7,471 nucleotides of DNA from NCBI GenBank assembly GCA_002293585.1, contig DBDM01000132.1, forward strand, positions 3,293 to 10,763, in the 5' to 3' direction. The notes beneath the pieces are model-generated. The model did no database searches. It had not been told where the DNA came from and saw nothing but the letters and a program-made list of their open reading frames with translations. Positions 1 through 6,070 of this stretch are shown one piece after another (position 1 is the first letter of the stretch; each line of letters opens with the position of its first letter). The stretch comes from Bacteroidales bacterium UBA932. Its GTDB lineage: Bacteria; Bacteroidota; Bacteroidia; Bacteroidales; UBA932. Made by a program: the position numbers and the translations under genes.

Positions 1-44
1 GTGATGGCGCCGGTATTAATGTCAATGTTCATTTAAGTGACTAA
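1..44. other. Left edge: possible end of a neighbouring gene, unresolved
   Basis: Too little sequence is present to decide what lies here. On the plus strand one frame is open from position 3 and stops with TAA at 42-44 (tail DGAGINVNVHLSD). Another is open from position 1 and stops at 34-36. On the minus strand an ATG at 30-32 opens a frame reading MNIDINTGAI that leaves the window, and it would be the gene after arcA. None of these tails is a recognisable family, and none has a clear ribosome binding site. I only record that a gene boundary probably falls here. Confidence 0.25.
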
Positions 45-92
45 GAGATTAGGGACAAAACTTTGAGACCTTGGGATCTTGAGACTTTGAGA
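41..92. repeat. Degenerate 8-bp tandem repeat
   Basis: Four adjacent 8-base units fill 61-92: CTTTGAGA, CCTTGGGA, TCTTGAGA and CTTTGAGA (consensus YYTTGRGA). Two weaker copies, CTAAGAGA and TTAGGGAC, lie at 41-56, separated from the main block by AAAA. The block is intergenic, downstream of arcA, and is followed by an AT-rich stretch at 95-124 made of TAATAAAT-like words. It looks like a minisatellite-type intergenic repeat. No coding or RNA function can be read from it. Confidence 0.6.
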
Positions 93-150
93 ATGAAAAA
101 AATAATAAATAGTAAATAATAAATCCTGAAGCTGCCAACTTCGTAGCCCT

Positions 151-1413
151 TCACCATTGAATAGCCTTTCTGCGCAGAGGCATGGTCATGCAGCGGGCGC
201 CGCCGCCGCCGCGGGGCAGTTCCGACCCGTCGATGGTGACCACGCAGCGCCGGCTCTTTTTGAGATTGGCTTTTCCGCTAATCACGTCGGCCGCAGTGAT
301 GATCTCAAAGCCGTGCTTGTCCATTTCTTCTATCGTGTGAATATTGCGGGCGTAGCTCATCACCTTGCCGGGAGCGAAGGCGAAAAAATTAGCGCCGCTA
401 TGCCACTGTTCGCGTTCTTCTATCCATTCGTCCTTAGTGCCGCCGCAGATCACCGGTTCCAGTTCCATGCCTAATTTTTTCAGTGTGGGCAGCAGGCCCG
501 GCACGTAGGCAATTTTATTGACCTTGCCGTTTTCTACGGTGATATGGATAGTGTCGAGCGGATTATCATCTAAGATCACCGGTTTAAACACCATGCACTT
601 ATCCTTGTCGAGCAAGGTGAACACCATGTCGAGGTGGATAAACGATTCGGGTTGTTGGGGCAGTTGTTGCACTAAGATGTGCATGCGCTCTTCGGTGTGA
701 CGCAGTTGCGACACCAGAAAGTCTATCCCCTGCGATGAGGTGCGCAGGCCGTTGCCCACGATCAGTATATCTTCACGGGCCACCAGCACGTCGCCGCCTT
801 CCATCAGCACCTTAGGATGATTGGTCGATATGTAAGGATTCACCACTTCCTGTGTTTGCATGGTGTTGTTGGAAAAGATCGCTTCCATGATCAGCGATTC
901 GCGCAACCGTACTTTATTCGCCATTTTGCCGATGAACGCGCGTTGTCCGATGGTCATCGCCGCATCGCGGGTGAAATAAAAATTATACAGCGGAAATAAG
1001 GCATAATAATCATCGTTGAGGAAAGCCGTGAGGTTATCAATGCGTGCCGGAAGGCCCTCAATCAGCACGCGGCACAGGGTGCGGGCAGGCAGTTCCATCA
1101 GCCTGTCGAAGGAATCGCGAACGTCTTCCGCCTCACAAATTTTGCGTATCAGCGCCTGCCGTTCCGTGTCGTTTTCCAACACATTCAGCAGCAAATCTTT
1201 TATTTGATAAGTAGTGGTTACCTTTGAAAGCACCCCTTCAATTTGCTCATATTCTTTTTGGGCAATAGAGAGATTGAGAATATCGCTGTACAATGCACGC
1301 TGTGCATCTTTGGGCGTCATATTCTCCACTTCGGGGCCGGGGGTGTGGAGCAGCACGGCTTCCAATTCACCGATCTCCGATTGTACGTCTAAAGCAATGG
1401 TTTGCGTTTTCAT
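151..1413 (-). CDS. arcA: Arginine deiminase
   Basis: Predicted cytoplasmic enzyme of 420 residues that hydrolyses L-arginine to L-citrulline and ammonia. The length is normal for the family (about 400-420). The family's guanidine-modifying fold is supported by motifs in order: GELEAVLLHTPG near residue 15, FTRD (147-150), EGGD (205-208), HLDMVF (260-265) and the C-terminal loop RGGGGARCMTMP with Cys408. By family analogy the catalytic set is Asp150, Glu205, His260, Asp262 and nucleophile Cys408; all are present. The ATG at 1411-1413 is the only reasonable start, because an in-frame TAA lies one codon upstream (1417-1419) and the conserved N-terminal motif follows soon after. It is the last gene of the minus-strand run, 39 bases after the porin stop, with its own promoter against the start codon. 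No carbamoyltransferase or carbamate kinase gene is next to it, so a full energy-yielding arginine pathway is not shown here. Confidence 0.95.
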   Translation of the reverse strand: MKTQTIALDVQSEIGELEAVLLHTPGPEVENMTPKDAQRALYSDILNLSIAQKEYEQIEGVLSKVTTTYQIKDLLLNVLENDTERQALIRKICEAEDVRDSFDRLMELPARTLCRVLIEGLPARIDNLTAFLNDDYYALFPLYNFYFTRDAAMTIGQRAFIGKMANKVRLRESLIMEAIFSNNTMQTQEVVNPYISTNHPKVLMEGGDVLVAREDILIVGNGLRTSSQGIDFLVSQLRHTEERMHILVQQLPQQPESFIHLDMVFTLLDKDKCMVFKPVILDDNPLDTIHITVENGKVNKIAYVPGLLPTLKKLGMELEPVICGGTKDEWIEEREQWHSGANFFAFAPGKVMSYARNIHTIEEMDKHGFEIITAADVISGKANLKKSRRCVVTIDGSELPRGGGGARCMTMPLRRKAIQW

Positions 1414-1419
1414 ATCTTA

Positions 1420-1449
1420 CAAAGATAAGAAAAATCCCGGAAAAAGCAA
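1420..1449 (-). promoter_or_regulatory. Bacteroidota-type promoter of arcA
   Basis: Read on the minus strand, TTG (1449-1447) is followed after exactly 19 bases by TATCTTTG (1427-1420), matching the Bacteroidota consensus TTG-N19-TAnnTTTG. Only six bases (TAAGAT) separate the -7 box from the arcA ATG, so a transcript starting at the usual distance would carry almost no leader. Confidence 0.7.
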
Positions 1450-1452
1450 AAA

Positions 1453-2457
1453 TTAAAACACAATCAGCAATTCCACAGTGAATTTATGATCTAATGCATG
1501 CTTTCCGCCTTTTGTCATGATGTCGGGGAAGTCGCTTGCATTGCCGCGTACAAAATACTGCTCGAAATTGAAACGCAATAAAGAAGATACGGGCTTATCG
1601 GAAAAGCCGATGTCGAAGCCGATGGTAGCGCGGTGGATATCAACACCATTGTCGGAAAACTCATAGCCCATGGCATCCCAGCGCAAGGCAGGCCTCAGGT
1701 ATTTGATATTTTTACATATTGTCAAAGGTATGGTGTAAGCGCCCTGCACGTAAGCTCCGGAGAATGTTTTTTTACTGTCGATGTTGTAACTGTCCATCAC
1801 TTCGGCCTGCAGGAGCAGGTTGTTTCTCCGGTAACTGACGTCGGCGCCGCTGAAAAAGATCCGCGACGTGTCGGCATCGTAGCGATACACTTTCACGGCC
1901 GCTTTCCAACGGCTCAGACTTCCTGCGGTCAGTTGCGCCGCTAAGGACGGCACCTTGTTCCAAACGGGATTGTTGATTTTTCCGCCGTTGAAGAGGCCGC
2001 CGCTGACGCTTAAGGGCAATCGTCCCAGCGAAAAATTATACTGCACCGTTGCACCCAGGTCGCGCGAACCGGGCGTGAAATATTTTCCTATGAATGCGCG
2101 GTTGGCAAAAAGCATTTCAGCGGGAGTGATGATGTAACTGTTTTCAAACGGAACACGCACCTGTCCCATGTTGATCGAAAATTTTCCGGCTTGCAGGATG
2201 CCATAGGCGTCAAGTACGGAGAACACACCTTCGTTATTTAATTCCACCTGCAACCTGTAGCCGAAAAAATTATTGTACATACCTCGTGCGCCCACGCGGG
2301 AATTGCGTACGTCAAAACGCATATTATCGTCGGCAGTGCTTACTTCAAATTTGGTTTTCAACGTACCGTCAAAAGTAATCAGCGTATCTTTTTCCGCCGC
2401 CCCGGCCATCACCGGCATTACGATTAACACAATAACACTGTAAATGTATTTTCTCAT
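1453..2457 (-). CDS. OprO/OprP-like outer-membrane porin
   Basis: Predicted outer-membrane beta-barrel of 334 residues resembling the phosphate-selective porin O/P family. The N-terminus MRKYIYSVIVLIVMPVMAGAA is a typical Sec signal peptide, with likely cleavage near AGA-A. The mature part shows alternating strands rich in aromatic and polar residues (FDVRNSRVGARG, GYRLQVELNN, GQVRVPFENSY, FANRAFIGKYFTPGSRDLGA). The segment running from VRNSRVGARG through the FTPGSRDLG loop is what suggests this family. The last residue is Phe (VELLIVF), the usual signal for the outer-membrane assembly machinery. I chose the ATG at 2455-2457; a TTG seven codons upstream (2476-2478) is also open but would put charged and polar residues before the signal peptide. 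The gene lies 31 bases after the transferase stop with no clear promoter between, so it may be read through. The transported substrate cannot be told from sequence; family names referring to phosphate should not be taken literally. Confidence 0.8.
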   Translation of the reverse strand: MRKYIYSVIVLIVMPVMAGAAEKDTLITFDGTLKTKFEVSTADDNMRFDVRNSRVGARGMYNNFFGYRLQVELNNEGVFSVLDAYGILQAGKFSINMGQVRVPFENSYIITPAEMLFANRAFIGKYFTPGSRDLGATVQYNFSLGRLPLSVSGGLFNGGKINNPVWNKVPSLAAQLTAGSLSRWKAAVKVYRYDADTSRIFFSGADVSYRRNNLLLQAEVMDSYNIDSKKTFSGAYVQGAYTIPLTICKNIKYLRPALRWDAMGYEFSDNGVDIHRATIGFDIGFSDKPVSSLLRFNFEQYFVRGNASDFPDIMTKGGKHALDHKFTVELLIVF

Positions 2458-2470
2458 CTTTAAATTAATA

Positions 2471-2498
2471 ATTTTCAATTCTCCATTTTCAATTAACT
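2471..2498. repeat. Short direct repeat, two 14-bp copies
   Basis: The 10-mer ATTTTCAATT occurs at 2471-2480 and again at 2485-2494, giving two 14-base units that match at 11 of 14 positions. It spans the end of the transferase gene and the gap before the porin gene. It is probably simple-sequence intergenic DNA; function unknown. Confidence 0.5.
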
Positions 2499-3124
2499 GA
2501 CCACGCCATCATATGGTCATGTATTTGTTTGTAGTGCACTATAAACGCCCTTTCCCGTCCCTCGCTATCTGTGTAGGCAGCGTTCAATTGTCCCTTTTGT
2601 CCGGGCGTAAATTTTTCGACGAACAATTGTTGTGCGAAGTCAATGCCGCTTTCGCCGATAAGTTTGTAGAGGGTTTCTTTGGCGCACCAGAGCAGGCACA
2701 GTTGCCTATTGCGGTGCTCGCCGGATAAATAGCGGCATTCTTCGTCCGACAAGGCTTTGCGTTCCACCGCATCAAAGTTGCGCGATAAGGCTTCCATATC
2801 GATGCCTGCGGACGCTTCTTCATGTATGATGATGGCGGCGAACCGTTGCGTGTGGGTAACACTGATGTTGGCCGTGTTATCGGGCAGGAAAGGCTGTCCG
2901 TTGTTGCGGTGCAGCATGACGGTTTTTTTGTCGAAGGCACGGTTCAGTAAGGCATGTGCCGCCAACCGTTCTAATCGCCGCTGCAGGTTAGTGGTTGCCG
3001 GTAATTCTTTCAACTCATCGCCGGATAAAGCCGCTTCATGCAATAATTCATTCTCCGTTTCGGTAATTTCCCAAACGGCGGTGACGCTTTTATCGGAGTG
3101 ACGGACTATTTCAATAACAGGCAT
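2489..3124 (-). CDS. 4'-phosphopantetheinyl transferase (Sfp-type)
   Basis: Predicted cytoplasmic enzyme of 211 residues that moves the 4'-phosphopantetheine arm of coenzyme A onto a serine of acyl- or peptidyl-carrier proteins. The Sfp-type signature is clear: NGQPFLP (75-81), SVTHT (88-92, with His91), the magnesium-binding AGIDME (106-111, with Asp109 and Glu111) and WCAKETLYK (146-154, with Glu150 and Lys154). The length is typical of the monomeric two-half Sfp family. The ATG at 3122-3124 lies one base after the gldD stop (TAATATG), so translation is probably coupled to gldD. A transferase next to gldD/gldE is, as far as I recall, a recurring arrangement in Bacteroidota, but it has no established role in gliding. 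No carrier protein or synthase gene is in the window, so the target is unknown. It could serve fatty acid synthesis or a secondary-metabolite pathway. Confidence 0.9.
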   Translation of the reverse strand: MPVIEIVRHSDKSVTAVWEITETENELLHEAALSGDELKELPATTNLQRRLERLAAHALLNRAFDKKTVMLHRNNGQPFLPDNTANISVTHTQRFAAIIIHEEASAGIDMEALSRNFDAVERKALSDEECRYLSGEHRNRQLCLLWCAKETLYKLIGESGIDFAQQLFVEKFTPGQKGQLNAAYTDSEGRERAFIVHYKQIHDHMMAWSVN

Positions 3125-3125
3125 A

Positions 3126-3698
3126 TTATTTCCACGTTAGCGTTTCCAATAAATGAGCAATATCAACCGTGTAGTAGGCGATCATGGGAGAGAGAAATTC
3201 ACGGTTGGGTGTTTCCGTGAAATATAAAGAGCCGCGGATAAAATTCCGGCTGCTGTCGGTAGCGTAGAATTGTACGGAGGAGGCTACCTGTCCGCCGATC
3301 TCATACAGTAAGCCATACACTTTTTTGCTGTCGTTGCGGAAGGGCGTTTCCGTAATGGCGTCGGCCTTGATCACGTGACGGTACACAAAGTTGTGTGTGT
3401 CGTCCAGCAATTCCGGCAGATTGTTGTTTATCCGTTTATAACTCAAATGTATGGTAGCATTGGCCGGCAGTTCCACATTCAGCCAGTAAGGTTCATAATC
3501 CTTGCTTTTGGTGTCGGGTATCAAACAAGCATATGCCGGGGCCTCGAAACGGTAGGGATAACCGGTGCTGTCGAACAAACGGTAATTTTTTTCCGGAAGG
3601 TCGACACGCAAATAACCGGCAGGCTTGGGTGCGGACGGCTGGCCACAGGCGGCGAACAGCAAACCGGCAAATAGTAAGTATAGCAAAAATTGTTTCAT
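3126..3698 (-). CDS. gldD: Gliding motility lipoprotein GldD
   Basis: Predicted lipoprotein of 190 residues needed in known relatives for gliding and linked to type IX secretion. The N-terminus is a lipoprotein signal: MKQF, a hydrophobic stretch, then LLFAACG with the lipidated Cys at residue 18. The mature protein begins with a Pro-rich stretch followed by PKPAGYLRVDLPEKNY, the hallmark GldD opening. Later segments (DYEPYWLNVELP, IHLSYKRINNNL, GGQVASSVQFYATDS, RGSLYF) also look like the family. The length matches the usual ~190 residues. The ATG at 3696-3698 is preferred over the adjacent GTG at 3699-3701, which overlaps the gldE stop by one base (TAGTGATG). gldE lies directly upstream and the transferase gene directly downstream, so the three are very likely co-transcribed and coupled. 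Confidence 0.92.
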   Translation of the reverse strand: MKQFLLYLLFAGLLFAACGQPSAPKPAGYLRVDLPEKNYRLFDSTGYPYRFEAPAYACLIPDTKSKDYEPYWLNVELPANATIHLSYKRINNNLPELLDDTHNFVYRHVIKADAITETPFRNDSKKVYGLLYEIGGQVASSVQFYATDSSRNFIRGSLYFTETPNREFLSPMIAYYTVDIAHLLETLTWK

Positions 3699-3700
3699 CA

Positions 3701-4717
3701 CTAATCCGTTTCGTCCGATATTTCGCCTACGATTTCTTCCAGGATATCTTCCAGCGTCACTAAGCCTGCCGTGCCACCAAACTCGTCGACCACAATGGCT
3801 AAGTGAATTTTTTTCTGCCGGAATTCTTCGAGCAGGTCATTGATCTTTTTCTGTTTGGGAATAAAATAAGCGTCGCGGATCAGTTTTTGCCAATCGAACC
3901 GCTCGTCCTCCTCATTGATATACGGCAGCAGGTCTTTTACCGAAAGGAAACCTGAAATGCTGTCCAGTGTCTTGTCATATACAGGAATACGCGAATAGCC
4001 ATATTCGATCACCTGCTTACGCATTTCCGTGAATGGCGTATTCTTTTCTATAGCCGCCATCCGTACGCGGGGAAGCATAATGGATTTAACGTCGATGTTG
4101 ACGTAGCGGACAATGCCTTTGAGTATTTTTTTGTCTTCCGACGATTCCGCCGTGGTAATGTCTACAGCTTGCGATAATTCGTCGATAGACACCGAACTTC
4201 TGTTGCTAAAACGTTTATTGATGCGGTTGTTGAAGTAAAAAGTGATGTGACTGAATGGACGGGCCATGTGCATGAGAAAGTCCAGCGTGGCCGATACGAA
4301 TCCGGCAATGCGCACCGGATGTTGGACGGCATAGATCTTGGGGGTAATTTCACCGCAAAAAGCCAGCACGAGCGTCAACGCCGCGGTCTCGATCAAAAAG
4401 CCCATAACCGGCGCCAAAGAAAAATCGACGATGGAATTGATGGTAAACGTGGATAACAGGATGATGGCGATGTTGATTAAATTGTTGAATAACAATATAG
4501 TGCTCAGCAAAGCGTTGGGCTTGGAAAGGTGCGACAATATCCGCCGGCTTTTTTTGGTATCGGCCGCTTTTAACTTGTCGATTTGTTGGGGACTTAAAGA
4601 GAAATAAGCCGCTTCGGACGCCGACACCATTCCCGAAAGGAACAGCAATACCGCTACCAGAAGAAAAGCAAGGACATGCCCCGTAGTAACCGGCGCATAA
4701 GTTATCTGGAGGAGCAT
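3701..4717 (-). CDS. gldE: Gliding-associated GldE, CNNM/CBS membrane protein, short form
   Basis: Predicted inner-membrane protein of 338 residues. The N-terminal CNNM (DUF21) domain spans about residues 9-190, with three to four hydrophobic helices and the motif GEITPK (122-127). A CBS pair follows: about 207-269 (IMLPRVRMAAI, YGYSRIPVYD) and about 279-334 (HLAIVVDEFGGTAGLVTLED). Related CorC/HlyC proteins bind nucleotides at the CBS pair and handle divalent cations; GldE itself supports GldD in gliding. The protein ends at EEIVGEISDETD, directly after the second CBS domain, so the C-terminal CorC_HlyC domain of about 80 residues expected in GldE (usually a little over 400 residues) is missing. 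The stop TAG is followed at once by gldD. I chose the ATG at 4715-4717; an in-frame TTG at 4733-4735 would add six residues. The gldD neighbour supports the gldE call over a generic hemolysin-like one. Confidence 0.88.
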   Translation of the reverse strand: MLLQITYAPVTTGHVLAFLLVAVLLFLSGMVSASEAAYFSLSPQQIDKLKAADTKKSRRILSHLSKPNALLSTILLFNNLINIAIILLSTFTINSIVDFSLAPVMGFLIETAALTLVLAFCGEITPKIYAVQHPVRIAGFVSATLDFLMHMARPFSHITFYFNNRINKRFSNRSSVSIDELSQAVDITTAESSEDKKILKGIVRYVNIDVKSIMLPRVRMAAIEKNTPFTEMRKQVIEYGYSRIPVYDKTLDSISGFLSVKDLLPYINEEDERFDWQKLIRDAYFIPKQKKINDLLEEFRQKKIHLAIVVDEFGGTAGLVTLEDILEEIVGEISDETD

Positions 4718-4759
4718 GCAGGCAGGAGGTTCCAAACTGTTTTAAAATTGGTTAGGCAG

Positions 4760-4767
4760 CAAAGGTA
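4760..4767 (-). promoter_or_regulatory. -7 element of the gldE-gldD-transferase unit
   Basis: Read on the minus strand, TACCTTTG matches the Bacteroidota -7 consensus TAnnTTTG. It sits 7 bases beyond the gtrA stop and 42 bases before the chosen gldE ATG, giving a predicted leader of about 35-40 bases. I see no clear TTG at the -33 position, so only half of the promoter is supported. Confidence 0.5.
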
Positions 4768-4774
4768 CGCAATT

Positions 4775-5164
4775 TTACTGAAATGTAAAAAAATAATTCA
4801 TCACGAAGTTCCACAGGGTTACCACTCCAATAGCCAACAGCTTAGACAGATAAAAATGTTTATGGGCTTTTTCATGCAGCACATACAGCACGGCGTTGTT
4901 AATGACTAAGCCGACGATGGCAATGCCTATAAAACTGAAATATTCCCGCGAGATATGAGGGTTGTGACTATGGAAAGTCCACCAGCGGTTAAGAAAGAAA
5001 TTGGATGAGGCGGCCGTTATAAATCCCAATGAATTAGCTATATAGCGATTCATGTTGGCTTTTTCTTTCAATAGGTAAGTAATGCCGAAATCCACCACCA
5101 CGCCGCTGCCGCCTACGATGGCGAATTTCACAAAGAGCCAAAAAATATGTTCCCAGTTTTCCAT
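4775..5164 (-). CDS. GtrA-like four-helix membrane protein
   Basis: Small predicted inner-membrane protein of 129 residues in the GtrA family. Members are thought to help flip or handle polyprenyl-phosphate-linked sugars for surface glycan modification, often beside glycosyltransferases. Four hydrophobic segments are visible at about 8-31, 41-60, 75-97 and 104-127. Family features are FxxVGxxGVxxD near residues 14-25, NFFLNRWWTF (55-64) and the C-terminal WNFVMNYFFTF (118-128). The length is standard. The ATG at 5162-5164 begins three bases after the radC stop, so the two genes are very likely one transcript. No glycosyltransferase gene is present in the window, so the sugar and target are unknown. 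Confidence 0.88.
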   Translation of the reverse strand: MENWEHIFWLFVKFAIVGGSGVVVDFGITYLLKEKANMNRYIANSLGFITAASSNFFLNRWWTFHSHNPHISREYFSFIGIAIVGLVINNAVLYVLHEKAHKHFYLSKLLAIGVVTLWNFVMNYFFTFQ

Positions 5165-5167
5165 ATA

Positions 5168-5854
5168 TTATAATAAGTCGTGTTCTTTAAAACTAAAATA
5201 CTCGTCGCCGGCAATAATAACGTGATCAAGAATGTTAATCGACAATAACTTGCCGGCTTCTTTCAACTGTGCGGTCAATTCCTTGTCGGACCGGCTCGGG
5301 AAGCAGTTTTCCGACGGATGGTTATGTACCAGCACTAATTGCGTAGCCAAATTTTCGAGTGCAAATTTAAAAATAATTTTCGGATCCGCCACCGTTGAGG
5401 AGACTCCGCCGTGCCCGATCTTCTGTTTGGCCAATAACCTGTTGCCGTTATTCAGTGCGAGTACCCAAAATTCTTCATGGGTTAAGTCGTTGATTAACGG
5501 AGACATTACTCTTTGCACATCCGGTGAATTGACTATTCGCGTGCTTTTTGCAGCGGCGGCGGCGGATTTTCGCCGTCCCAATTCCAGTGCGGCTAACAGG
5601 CTCACGGCTTTGGTTTGTCCCACACCTTTGATGCTGCGTAGCTGTTTCAGCCGGATCCGGCCTAAATTTTGAAGATTATTGCCGGCCATTGCCAGGATAT
5701 GTTTGGCCAAATCAACGGCGGTTTGTTCGCGCGTGCCCGACCGTAACAATATCGCAATTAATTCGGCGTCACTGAGGGCGGCAGCGCCTTTCAATAAAAA
5801 CTTCTCCCGCGGGCGGTCGTCAATATTCCAGTCTTTAAGCTTTAGTGTTTGCAT
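5168..5854 (-). CDS. radC: RadC-family JAB/MPN domain protein
   Basis: Predicted 228-residue RadC (UPF0758) protein. The N-terminal part holds a helix-hairpin-helix (about 72-95, LRSIKGVGQTKAVSLLAALELGRR in outline). An alanine-rich linker (98-102) leads to the C-terminal JAB/MPN metalloprotease-like domain (about 105-228). The metal-site motif is HNHPSENCFPSRSD, with His177, His179, Ser187 and Asp190; the family usually reads HPSG, so Gly is replaced by Glu182. LSINILDHVIIAGDEYFSF near the C-terminus is standard. The old link to recombinational repair is doubtful in E. coli, and the cellular role is unsettled. The ATG at 5852-5854 gives the normal N-terminus (LKDWNIDDRPREK). It is the first gene of the minus-strand run, with a promoter about 22 bases upstream, and is followed by gtrA. 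Confidence 0.93.
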   Translation of the reverse strand: MQTLKLKDWNIDDRPREKFLLKGAAALSDAELIAILLRSGTREQTAVDLAKHILAMAGNNLQNLGRIRLKQLRSIKGVGQTKAVSLLAALELGRRKSAAAAAKSTRIVNSPDVQRVMSPLINDLTHEEFWVLALNNGNRLLAKQKIGHGGVSSTVADPKIIFKFALENLATQLVLVHNHPSENCFPSRSDKELTAQLKEAGKLLSINILDHVIIAGDEYFSFKEHDLL

Positions 5855-5876
5855 AGAGTGGCAGGATTATATTTTA

Positions 5877-5884
5877 CAAAGATA
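5877..5884 (-). promoter_or_regulatory. -7 element of the radC-gtrA unit
   Basis: Read on the minus strand, TATCTTTG matches TAnnTTTG and lies 22 bases before the radC ATG. It shares the extended word TATCTTTGTAA with the arcA promoter. The best -33 candidate is a weak TGTG about 22 bases further upstream. This promoter points away from the tRNA-Ser promoter in the same 125-base gap. Confidence 0.55.
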
Positions 5885-5942
5885 CGAAAAAAGAAAATAA
5901 GTACCGCACAGGAATGTTAAAAGAAGTTAATAGAGGATTAGG

Positions 5943-5969
5943 TTGAATAAGAATTTTTGTGTAACTTTG
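5943..5969 (+). promoter_or_regulatory. Promoter of tRNA-Ser, probably also ispH
   Basis: TAACTTTG at 5962-5969 matches TAnnTTTG and ends 10 bases before the tRNA 5' end. A TTG lies at 5943-5945, a spacing of 16 that is shorter than the usual ~19. No other promoter is visible between here and ispH, so it probably serves both genes. Confidence 0.55.
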
Positions 5970-5979
5970 TGCCGGAAAA

Positions 5980-6067
5980 GGAAAGATGGCCGAGTGGTCG
6001 AAGGCGCACGCCTGGAAAGTGTGTATACTCCAAAAGGGTATCATGGGTTCGAATCCCATTCTTTCCG
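5980..6067 (+). tRNA. tRNA-Ser (anticodon GGA)
   Basis: The sequence folds by eye into a complete class II tRNA of 88 bases. The acceptor stem is GGAAAGA (5980-5986) with TCTTTCC (6060-6066), discriminator G6067. The D stem is GCC/GGC (5989-5991, 6003-6005). The anticodon stem is CACGC/GTGTG (6007-6011, 6019-6023), with loop CTGGAAA and anticodon GGA at 6014-6016, reading UCC and UCU. The long variable arm ATACTC/GGGTAT (6025-6030, 6036-6041, one T-G pair) is the serine-type arm. The T stem is ATGGG/CCCAT (6043-6047, 6055-6059) with loop TTCGAAT. CCA is not encoded (CTT follows), so it must be added enzymatically. ispH starts three bases later. Confidence 0.96.
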
Positions 6068-6070
6068 CTT

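Noticed and set aside
126..144. Possible terminator hairpin after arcA (GAAG/CTTC with a 7-base loop, then AT-rich DNA on the minus strand)
   Set aside because: The stem has only four to five pairs and is not followed by a proper T run, so it is not convincing.
197..213. GC-rich trinucleotide repeat
   Set aside because: It encodes the glycine-rich RGGGGARC catalytic loop of arginine deiminase, so coding explains it.
1415..1430. Inverted repeat TCTTA/TAAGA across the arcA -7 box, as an operator
   Set aside because: Five base pairs in AT-rich DNA overlapping the consensus promoter are expected by chance; it does not resemble an ArgR box.
5551..5566. GCG-type trinucleotide repeat in radC
   Set aside because: It encodes the alanine linker between the two RadC domains; no sign of a frameshift.
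5232..5672. Plus-strand open frame of 146 codons opposite radC
   Set aside because: It lies entirely antisense to a well-supported gene and its translation resembles no family; the same holds for the other long antisense frames, such as 157-474 and 2757-3101.
5957..6070. Upstream in-frame extension of ispH by 38 codons
   Set aside because: The stretch is the tRNA-Ser gene and its leader; the family N-terminus begins at 6071.
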